From assembly GCA_905233625.1 (NCBI GenBank), contig CAJOFJ010000004.1:1-64000 (forward strand): a DNA stretch of 64,000 bases. The letters run 5' to 3'. A program made the translations under genes and the position numbers. The stretch comes from an uncultured Bacteroidales bacterium (lineage in GTDB: Bacteria; Bacteroidota; Bacteroidia; Bacteroidales; WCHB1-69). The notes under the pieces were generated by a model. That model was not told the DNA's origin and made no database searches. It saw nothing but the letters and a program-made list of their open reading frames with translations. Positions 17,408 through 24,423 of this stretch are shown in pieces; position 1 is the stretch's first letter, and each line of letters starts with the position of its first letter.

Positions 17408-20146
17408 TTACGAACCACATTTGGAGTAGCCACAGTTGGAGCAGCACAGACAGCCCTCCTTGTACTCCATGGTATTTTCCTGACCGCATTTCGGGCAGAC
17501 AGCGCCTTTGGCTTTCGTGCCATCGCGGAGGAATTTCTTCAGGGCGCGAATCACACCATTCTTCCATGAGTTGATGGACTCCTCGCGGAAATTCAGACCG
17601 GAAATAATGTTGATGATGCTTTCCATCGGGATTTCGTGTCTCAGCAAAGCGGAAATCATCTTGGCATAATTCCAGAATTCAGGATTAAAGGTACGGGACA
17701 AGCCTTTCATCAGCACTTCATAACCGTCTTTGTCGTAGTATTGGAAATCGTATGTTTTCGTACCATCCTCATGACGGTTTTTGATGATGAAACCTGATTC
17801 CACCCATTTCGGAATAACAAAGCGGTCGCTCTCGGTCTTACCCGTGAAAATCTCATACGGGCGACCATCGCGCAGACCCACGAAAGCTATCCAGTCCTCG
17901 CAATTATTTTTGAATCTCACCACTTCGGCAGGCAAAGAGGTGGGTCGTTTGTAATTCTTCGGCTGTTCGGCAGGCTTCTCCTCTTCTTTCTTGGTGATGG
18001 TGTTCAGCACACCATCGCGAGAACCCTCACGATAAACGGTCATGCCCTTGCAACCCACTTCCCAAGCTTTAACATACAGGCCTGCCACCGTTTCCTCGGT
18101 AGTGTCGGCAGGCAAATTCACGGTAACGGAAATGGAGTGATCTACCCATTTCTGCACCATACCCTGCAATTCCACTTTTTTCAAATAATCAGTGTCGGCA
18201 GCGGTGGACTTGTAATAAGGAGACTTTTCCACCAAAGCCAGGATAGCATCTCTATCCATCGCTTCCAGTTCCTCCTTGCTGATACCCTGAACCGCGGCCC
18301 AGTCAATGAATTTCGGATGGAAGACCATGTATTCCTCGAAAAGATCGCCCACGGTATCACGCACGGTTTTTCTGCGGTTCATATCGTTAGGATTCACCTT
18401 TCTTCTTCGCATATACACCACATTGAAGACCGGTTCGATACCGGAAGTGGTTTGAGTACAAATACTCACGCTTCCAGTAGGCGCGATGGTCAGCAACGCG
18501 ATATTTCTACGGCCGTAACGGATCATGTCTTCATATAACTTTTCGTCGGCGGCTTTCAGACGCAGCACGAACGGATTGCGGCTTTCCTTGATGCAGCTAT
18601 ACACCGGGAAAGCACCTCTTTCGCGGGCCATGGTAACAGAAGAACGATAAGCGGCCAATGCCAATTGTTTGTGGACCTCTGTTGAGAAAGCGTTGCCATG
18701 ATCGGAACCATACTGGATGTTCAGAGCTGCCAGCATATCGCCTTCGGCAGTGATACCCAGACCGGTACGGCGACCCTTCAGGGACTGCTTTTTGATTTTG
18801 TTCCACAACTCCAGTTCCACACGTTTGATATCGTCGGTTTCGGGGTCACTCTTGATTTTGGCAATGATCTTTTCGATTTTTTCCAATTCCAAGTCGATGA
18901 TATCATCCATCAGACGCTGAGCGTACTGTACATGCTGGCGAAACAGCGGCATGTTGAAGCTGGCCTGTTCGGTGAATGGATTATCCACATAGCTGTACAG
19001 GTTCATAGCAATCAGACGGCAGCTGTCGTAAGGACACAACGGAATTTCGCCGCAGGGATTGGTGGAGACGGTCAGGAAGCCTTCATCAGCATAGCAGTCG
19101 GGAATAGCTTCTTTGTGGATGGTATCCCAGAACAGCACTCCTGGTTCTGCGGATTTCCATGCGTTATGGGTAATTTTCTGCCACAACTTGGCCGCATCGA
19201 TTTCCTGTTTGAATTTCGGATTGGGGGAATCGATAGGATACTGTTGCACGTAAGGTTTGCCTGTTCTCACGCATTCCATGAACTCATCGTCGATACGCAC
19301 AGACACGTTTGCGCCGGTAATTCTACCCTCTGTCATTTTGGCATCTATGAAGCGCTCGGCATCGGGATGTTTGATAGAGATGGACAACATCAAGGCACCA
19401 CGGCGTCCATCCTGGGCCACCTCGCGGGTGGAGTTGGAGTATCTCTCCATGAAAGGTACCACACCGGTAGAGGAGATAGCGCAGTTCTGCACCTTGCTAC
19501 CTGTGGGACGAATATGGGACAAATCGTGACCCACGCCGCCACGACGTTTCATCAACTGCACTTGTTCCTCATCCATTTTCATAATACCACCATACGAGTC
19601 GGAACGGGCGTCGTTACCGATAACAAAGCAATTGGATAAAGACGAAATCTGGAAATTGTTACCGATACCGGCCATTGGGCTACCCTGAGGAATGACGTAT
19701 TTGAAATGATCAAAAAGCGAGAAAATCAGTTCTTCACTCATCGGGTTGGCATATTTTCTCTCGATACGGGCAAACTCACGTGCCATACGACGGTGCATAT
19801 CTTCAGGACTTTTCTCCATCAGCTTGCCCTCATCGTTTTTAAGGGCGTATTTGTCAATCCATACACCAGCAGCCAATTCATCCCCGTTGAAATATTTCAC
19901 CACATCCTGGAATATCTCATCTTTCTCATAAACCCGCATCGGCTTCTTCTCCATCTGCTCCACTGTTTTCTCCTCTTCTTGCAGGCTGCCCATGACCAGC
20001 TCTTCCAGATCATCGAACTGCATTTTCTCCAAGCCGCTCTCACGGCTCTCAATCAGGGCCTGCTGATTGTCTTTTTTCTGAACGTCCACCTTCTCTAAGG
20101 TTTCCGAAATTTTCAGCTCATCAAATAGTGATAAATCTTTATCCAT
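17408..20146 (-). CDS. nrdJ: Adenosylcobalamin-dependent (class II) ribonucleoside-diphosphate reductase
   Basis: This enzyme reduces ribonucleotides to deoxyribonucleotides using a coenzyme B12 radical, so it works without oxygen. Markers include SLSNCFVIGNDARSDSYGG (active-site region), the NPCGEIPL motif, GRRTGLGITAEGDMLAALNI, and APTGSVSICTQTTSGIEPVF. The C-terminal part has a TSCPD-like domain (residues about 740-860) and ends with a four-Cys zinc-ribbon-like segment (CPKCGQ ... CSNCGYSKCGS), which supplies redox cysteines. I choose the ATG at 20146 (MDKDLSLFDELK) over 20221 because the extra 25 residues look like leader sequence. No cobalamin riboswitch is recognisable upstream. Confidence 0.93.
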   Translation of the reverse strand: MDKDLSLFDELKISETLEKVDVQKKDNQQALIESRESGLEKMQFDDLEELVMGSLQEEEKTVEQMEKKPMRVYEKDEIFQDVVKYFNGDELAAGVWIDKYALKNDEGKLMEKSPEDMHRRMAREFARIERKYANPMSEELIFSLFDHFKYVIPQGSPMAGIGNNFQISSLSNCFVIGNDARSDSYGGIMKMDEEQVQLMKRRGGVGHDLSHIRPTGSKVQNCAISSTGVVPFMERYSNSTREVAQDGRRGALMLSISIKHPDAERFIDAKMTEGRITGANVSVRIDDEFMECVRTGKPYVQQYPIDSPNPKFKQEIDAAKLWQKITHNAWKSAEPGVLFWDTIHKEAIPDCYADEGFLTVSTNPCGEIPLCPYDSCRLIAMNLYSYVDNPFTEQASFNMPLFRQHVQYAQRLMDDIIDLELEKIEKIIAKIKSDPETDDIKRVELELWNKIKKQSLKGRRTGLGITAEGDMLAALNIQYGSDHGNAFSTEVHKQLALAAYRSSVTMARERGAFPVYSCIKESRNPFVLRLKAADEKLYEDMIRYGRRNIALLTIAPTGSVSICTQTTSGIEPVFNVVYMRRRKVNPNDMNRRKTVRDTVGDLFEEYMVFHPKFIDWAAVQGISKEELEAMDRDAILALVEKSPYYKSTAADTDYLKKVELQGMVQKWVDHSISVTVNLPADTTEETVAGLYVKAWEVGCKGMTVYREGSRDGVLNTITKKEEEKPAEQPKNYKRPTSLPAEVVRFKNNCEDWIAFVGLRDGRPYEIFTGKTESDRFVIPKWVESGFIIKNRHEDGTKTYDFQYYDKDGYEVLMKGLSRTFNPEFWNYAKMISALLRHEIPMESIINIISGLNFREESINSWKNGVIRALKKFLRDGTKAKGAVCPKCGQENTMEYKEGCLCCSNCGYSKCGS

Positions 20147-20448
20147 AGAAATACTTGTATTTTTTCCAATAATGTATGTCGTCTTCACCTCTTTTTCATA
20201 AAACTGCACAACGCCCATCAATGAAAATTCAATAACTCATTGAAAGAATGAAAATTAGCTTTACAAAAAATCTCTCTAAAACTCTTTGCTAAAATAAAAA
20301 AGTTGCAGGGATTAGAATGTTAAAATTCATATTTATTATGAACAAAATGACGTTAATATTTTTATCCTTTGATTATTAGAGAATTAAGAAATTTGTGAAA
20401 ATAATCGTCATTTTTATGCATAAAAATGTCTGAAAATTCAAAAAAATT
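20147..20448. other. AT-rich spacer between the methyltransferase and nrdJ
   Basis: This roughly 300-bp stretch has no supported gene. It contains the leader of nrdJ (minus strand) and a perfect 20-bp palindrome at 20409-20428 next to the methyltransferase stop. No TAnnTTTG box is found on the minus strand, so the nrdJ promoter is unresolved. Confidence 0.5.
20409..20428. promoter_or_regulatory. Perfect 20-bp palindrome
   Basis: CATTTTTATGCATAAAAATG equals its own reverse complement, with no loop. It lies 20 bases past the stop of the methyltransferase gene and upstream of nrdJ. A loop-free palindrome suits a dimeric regulator better than a terminator. The binding protein is unknown. Confidence 0.4.
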
Positions 20449-21372
20449 TCAGTGCATATTTCGCTCTTTGAAGACTCCATTCTCATACCCCTGGATACGT
20501 TGGTTCTCCCCTGCCAAAAGCAATCGTTTTTCAGCCCAGAGACAATACTCCTCATTCATTTCGATGCCAAGGTATTTACGACCTAACTTCTTGGCCACCA
20601 CCGAGGTAGTTCCCGAACCCAAAAACGGATCGAAGACCAGACCGTCGGGAGGGCAAGAAGCCAGAATCAACTTGGCGATGAGTTTTTCGGGTTTCTGTGT
20701 GGGATGGTCAGTATTTTCCGGCATCGACCAATAGGGGACTGTGATATCATCCCAGAAATTCGACGGGCAAGTGAGGCGGAATTTACCATCTTCCCCTTGT
20801 TCCCAATCTTTCGGTACTCCCCCCTCGCGATAAGGGGCCAGCACTTTTTTTTTCTGTTTAACCGACTCTAAATCAAAATAATAATCATTTTTATCCTGAA
20901 CTCCGAACCAGATATCTTCCATGCCGTTCTTCCAATTCTTGGAAGCCCCCCTGCCCTTCTCGCGCTGCCAGGTGATGCGGTTCATCACCGTCAGATTCTC
21001 TTCCATCACCTGCTGCAAGGCCGAAGTGGATTTCCAATCACCGCATAAATACAATGAACCGGTGGGTTTCAGCAACTTGCACAACTGAGGAAACCACGAA
21101 CGCAAGTATTCCAGATACTGGCTTCCCGTGCTTGCTTTAAACTGGAATCCATTGAAATTTTTAGACAAATTATAGGGCGGATCCACAATAATCAAGTCAG
21201 CCATTTGTGACGGCAGCTGCGACAACAGCAACAGAGTATCCCCCTGTATCGTTCTGTTAATCAAATCAGTATCATTCTTGACCTGATGGGCGGACAATAG
21301 ACGTGACCGGAGAGAAATTCTCTCCTGCTCTGTCAGGGTTAAAGTTTGGTTGCGGGGAGCCCTTTCTTTCAT
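20449..21372 (-). CDS. Solitary DNA methyltransferase (beta class, N6-adenine or N4-cytosine)
   Basis: The catalytic motif IV DPPYNLSKNFNG precedes the AdoMet motif FDPFLGSGTTSVVAKKLGRKYLGIE, the order found in beta-class amino-methyltransferases. The 307 residues from ATG 21372 (the ORF track used an upstream TTG) fit a stand-alone enzyme. The target-recognition region lies between the two motifs and its specificity cannot be read. No restriction endonuclease gene is adjacent. It follows the LytTR gene by 17 bases in the same direction, suggesting joint transcription and an epigenetic rather than restriction role. Confidence 0.88.
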   Translation of the reverse strand: MKERAPRNQTLTLTEQERISLRSRLLSAHQVKNDTDLINRTIQGDTLLLLSQLPSQMADLIIVDPPYNLSKNFNGFQFKASTGSQYLEYLRSWFPQLCKLLKPTGSLYLCGDWKSTSALQQVMEENLTVMNRITWQREKGRGASKNWKNGMEDIWFGVQDKNDYYFDLESVKQKKKVLAPYREGGVPKDWEQGEDGKFRLTCPSNFWDDITVPYWSMPENTDHPTQKPEKLIAKLILASCPPDGLVFDPFLGSGTTSVVAKKLGRKYLGIEMNEEYCLWAEKRLLLAGENQRIQGYENGVFKERNMH

Positions 21373-21389
21373 AAGCAACGTAAGAAAAG

Positions 21390-22247
21390 CTATTCGGAAG
21401 TGGCAAATTTGTCCACAATCTGTTCGGAGTAGGTTTTAGACACCGGCAGCGGTTCCACCTCCTCGTTGTCGAAATTGATAAACAGGCCGTCTTTCTCCTT
21501 GCTAATCATTTTAATCTTCTGCATATTAACAATATACGAACGATGACTACGACAGAAGCCCTTGTTTTTCAACTGTTCTTCCAAATCCTTCAGATTACCA
21601 CGAAGCATATAATGGAAGAGATGTCCATTATCCATATAATATATATTAACATAATTATCTGCTGACGCCAGGTAATACACATTCGCCAGCAAGATGGACA
21701 ACTTCAATCTTCCCTTTTCATCGCAGAAATTGAAGACCTCATCCACATGAGTATAAGGTTTATTATCCCAAAACTCCTTTTTATCGAGCAAACTGTTCAA
21801 TTTATTATTCTTTTCTTTCAGAGAATAATATAAATAAGACACTAAATACGGAATAAAAAGGATAGAAGGCACGAAAACAAGCGCTCTTTTGAAAATATCC
21901 TCAAAAGGACGCGTATCCTGGAGTGCGAATTTATTGAAAACTGAATAAACGAAGACAATAAATATGATTTCCGACGCAATCCACAACACATATTGCAAGA
22001 TAGAGATACGATCGCGACGGCATACTGCCCACAAGATCAAACGACTCAGCACCAAAATGGACACACAGCCCAGAACGGTGATGGAAGCATAGACCATTTT
22101 CATCACATCATCATTGGACTGGTACCAACTGGTAAGGCCGAAGGGGGTATAAATGGAAACAAACGCAATGGAAAATACCAAAACGAAAAGCAGCATCTGG
22201 ATGTTGATGCGGAATTTTGCCAAGTATTCCGGTATTTTCTGGTTCAT
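21390..22247 (-). CDS. LytTR-domain transcriptional regulator with membrane domain
   Basis: From ATG 22247 the protein has 285 residues. The first 150 hold four hydrophobic segments (LLFVLVFSIAFVSIY; TVLGCVSILVLSRLILWAV; IIFIVFVYSVF; ALVFVPSILFIPYLVSYLYY). Residues about 185-285 form a LytTR DNA-binding domain (YLASADNYVNIYYMDNG, LKDLEEQLKNKGFCRSHRSYIVN). This is a membrane-tethered one-component regulator architecture common in Bacteroidetes. Its own promoter lies next to a five-copy 20-bp repeat array, a strong candidate for its binding sites, because LytTR domains recognise direct repeats. The signal sensed is unknown. Confidence 0.9.
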   Translation of the reverse strand: MNQKIPEYLAKFRINIQMLLFVLVFSIAFVSIYTPFGLTSWYQSNDDVMKMVYASITVLGCVSILVLSRLILWAVCRRDRISILQYVLWIASEIIFIVFVYSVFNKFALQDTRPFEDIFKRALVFVPSILFIPYLVSYLYYSLKEKNNKLNSLLDKKEFWDNKPYTHVDEVFNFCDEKGRLKLSILLANVYYLASADNYVNIYYMDNGHLFHYMLRGNLKDLEEQLKNKGFCRSHRSYIVNMQKIKMISKEKDGLFINFDNEEVEPLPVSKTYSEQIVDKFATSE

Positions 22248-22271
22248 TATACAATATATTTTAAAGGGTTG

Positions 22272-22279
22272 CAAAGATA
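22272..22279 (-). promoter_or_regulatory. Putative -7 element for the LytTR gene
   Basis: The minus strand reads TATCTTTG (TAnnTTTG), 25 bases before the ATG at 22247. The nearest repeat unit of the adjacent array (22290-22299) falls between this box and the expected -33 position. Confidence 0.6.
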
Positions 22280-22289
22280 CAAAAAAATT

Positions 22290-22380
22290 ATTTCACCCCG
22301 TATTTTTAAATTTCGCCCCACAGTATGGAAATTTCACCCCTCATTTGGAAATTTCACCCCTCATTTGGAAATTTCGCCAC
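22290..22380. repeat. Five-copy 20-bp iteron array between lytTR and the acyl-CoA ligase
   Basis: The unit ATTTC(A/G)CCCC occurs at 22290, 22310, 22331, 22351 and 22371, with start-to-start spacings of 20, 21, 20 and 20 bp. The last copy ends in CCAC. The middle copies are embedded in a longer near-identical 20-bp unit ending TCATTTGGAA. Near two-turn helical phasing puts all copies on one face of DNA. By position it is the likely operator of the divergent LytTR regulator. Confidence 0.85.
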
Positions 22381-22489
22381 ATTTAACCCGCAAACATACC
22401 ATAAATCCGGGGTCTATCATTTTTTTTCTTTCTTTTGCATTTTTTATTGGCGGCATTTGACTATAAAATTATCAACATAAACAATAAAC

Positions 22490-24259
22490 ATGAAAGAAAT
22501 CAGCAGACTTTTCGATATTTTGAATCGTTATGAGGAAAAATATCCCAAACAGACCGTAGCTTTAGGCTGTAAAAGAGATCAGAAATGGGTGACTTTTTCA
22601 CCTGCAAAATACAAAGAAATGACCGACAATATCAGCTATGCGCTGATGAAGCTGGGAGTGGAACCCGGTGACAAAGTCGGCATTATCGCCAACAACCGCC
22701 CTGAATGGAACATGCTGGACATGGGAATCATGCAGATTGGAGCCATCACTGTTCCGGTATACCCGACCATCAGCGAAGCCGACTACAAATATATTGTCGG
22801 CCACTCCGACATGAAGGTGGTTTTTGTGGAAGGCGTGGAAGTGATGAACAAGATCAGCAACATCATGGGCGACACTCCGAAACTGGAGAAAGTTTATACT
22901 TTCATCAACCGCGACCGTTTCCCTTATCTGGACCAGCTCATTGAGATGGGTCGTGAGAACGCCAACCCCGAAGAGTTGAAGCGACGCAGCGACGCCGTGA
23001 AAGAGGAGGACTGCTCCACCATCATGTACACCTCCGGCACCACGGGACATCCCAAGGGTGTGATGCTGTCGCACAGGAATATTGTCCACCAGCTGTTGAA
23101 TCTGAGACAAACCCCGGCCAAATGGTCCAACAAAGCCTTCAGTTTCCTACCCATCTGCCATGCTTACGAGCGAATGCTGGTGTTTTTATACCAATATTTA
23201 GGCATGTCGGTGTACTATGCACAGAATTTAGGCACCATTGCCGAGAACATCAAGGAGGTGAATCCCACCATGATGTCGGCGGTACCGCGTGTATTGGAAA
23301 AATTCTACGACAAAATCTGGAATTCCAAATTCAACATGAAACCGATGGCCCAGAAAATCTTCGTATGGGCTGTTGAGTTAGCCAAGCAATACAAGATTCA
23401 AGACTACGAACGTTCCGCCTGGTATAACTTCAAGCTTAAAATTGCCGACAAACTGGTTTACAAGAAGATACGTGAAAAAATCGGTGGCAATTTCGACATT
23501 GTGGTATCAGGTGCCGCCAGCATCCAGCCACATTTAGCCTCCTTCTTTTCCGCCATCGGCATGCCCGTTTTTGAAGGTTACGGAAGCACAGAGACTTCTC
23601 CTGTAATTGCCGTGAGCTGCCGTGACCGTGACGGACGTGAAGTGGGCACTGTGGGCTTCCCGCTGCCTGGCGTGGAAATCAAGTTCGCCGACAATGGCGA
23701 GTTGCTGTGCCGCGGTCACAACGTGATGATGGGCTACTACAAGAACCCTGAACTCACTGACGAGGTCATCGACAAAGACGGCTGGTACCACACCGGCGAC
23801 ATGGGCCGTCGCAACGAAAAAGGCCAGATTTTCATCACTGGACGAATCAAGAGTTTGTTCAAGACTTCTTTCGGCAAATACATCAATCCCGAAGCCTTGG
23901 AGGAAAAATTCTGTGAATCACCGTTCATCGCCAATATGATGGTGGTTGGTGAGAACCAAAAATTCGCCGCAGCGGTCATTGCCCCGGATTTTGAGTTCCT
24001 GAAAGGCTGGTGTAGCCGCCACGAGATGAAGTTCACCACCCCCGACGACATGGTGCACAATCCCGAAATCCTCAAACGTTACAATCGTGAAGTGCAAAGT
24101 TACAACAAAAATTTCGGCGATTTCGAACAAATCAAGAAATTTATCCTGGTACCCGACGAGTGGACTATCAAAAACGAGATTCTCACCCCGACGTTGAAGG
24201 TGAAGAGACGTTTTGTACAGGAAAGATATGCTAACAGAATTGAAGAGATGTTCAAATAG
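22490..24259 (+). CDS. fadD: Long-chain acyl-CoA synthetase (AMP-forming)
   Basis: This 589-residue adenylate-forming enzyme activates fatty acids to acyl-CoA. The P-loop-like motif YTSGTTGHPKGVMLSH, the EGYGSTETSP motif and the YHTGDMGR motif (A8-type hinge region) are all present. The C-terminal lysine region KVKRRFVQERYANRIE closes the domain. There is no signal peptide, so it acts on the inner face of the membrane. It is divergent from the LytTR gene across the repeat array and may be under its control. It is followed by a clear terminator. The chain-length preference is not deducible. Confidence 0.93.
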   Translation: MKEISRLFDILNRYEEKYPKQTVALGCKRDQKWVTFSPAKYKEMTDNISYALMKLGVEPGDKVGIIANNRPEWNMLDMGIMQIGAITVPVYPTISEADYKYIVGHSDMKVVFVEGVEVMNKISNIMGDTPKLEKVYTFINRDRFPYLDQLIEMGRENANPEELKRRSDAVKEEDCSTIMYTSGTTGHPKGVMLSHRNIVHQLLNLRQTPAKWSNKAFSFLPICHAYERMLVFLYQYLGMSVYYAQNLGTIAENIKEVNPTMMSAVPRVLEKFYDKIWNSKFNMKPMAQKIFVWAVELAKQYKIQDYERSAWYNFKLKIADKLVYKKIREKIGGNFDIVVSGAASIQPHLASFFSAIGMPVFEGYGSTETSPVIAVSCRDRDGREVGTVGFPLPGVEIKFADNGELLCRGHNVMMGYYKNPELTDEVIDKDGWYHTGDMGRRNEKGQIFITGRIKSLFKTSFGKYINPEALEEKFCESPFIANMMVVGENQKFAAAVIAPDFEFLKGWCSRHEMKFTTPDDMVHNPEILKRYNREVQSYNKNFGDFEQIKKFILVPDEWTIKNEILTPTLKVKRRFVQERYANRIEEMFK

Positions 24260-24302
24260 ACATTTTCTTAATACCAAATACCCATTAACCCAGCATTCAA
24301 TT

Positions 24303-24331
24303 AACCGGTCAAATTATTGGCCGGTTTTTTT
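24303..24331 (+). terminator. Rho-independent terminator after the acyl-CoA synthetase
   Basis: AACCGGTC, an 8-base AT loop, and GGCCGGTT form an 8-bp stem (one G-T pair), followed by a run of T. It separates the ligase from the restriction locus. Confidence 0.85.
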
Positions 24332-24390
24332 GCTTTGATTTTTATTAGTAAAAAATTTGGGAGAAAGATAAGAAATAGATAAAAAAAGAC

Positions 24391-24398
24391 TATCTTTG
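24391..24398 (+). promoter_or_regulatory. Putative promoter of the type I restriction operon
   Basis: TATCTTTG matches TAnnTTTG. Transcription would begin near 24405, which would leave no leader for the ORF-track ATG at 24406. The ATG at 24424 is therefore the better start for hsdR. No other promoter-like box stands out between the tightly packed genes downstream. Confidence 0.6.
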
Positions 24399-24423
24399 CA
24401 AATGAATGTTTCAACATCTAGTT

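Noticed and set aside
18698-19639. Plus-strand ORF of 313 residues within nrdJ
   Set aside because: It is antisense to the ribonucleotide reductase; the length reflects codon bias of the real gene.
20147-20448. Cobalamin riboswitch upstream of the B12-dependent reductase
   Set aside because: I could not find the B12-box-like conserved core or a convincing fold in this AT-rich spacer.
22290-22380. CRISPR array
   Set aside because: The period is only 20 bp with no unique spacers, the repeats continue through the whole unit, and no cas genes are present. An operator array fits better.
24266-24400. Attachment site of an integrated element flanking the restriction locus
   Set aside because: I found no integrase, no tRNA and no matching direct repeat near 33290, so there is no evidence for site-specific integration.
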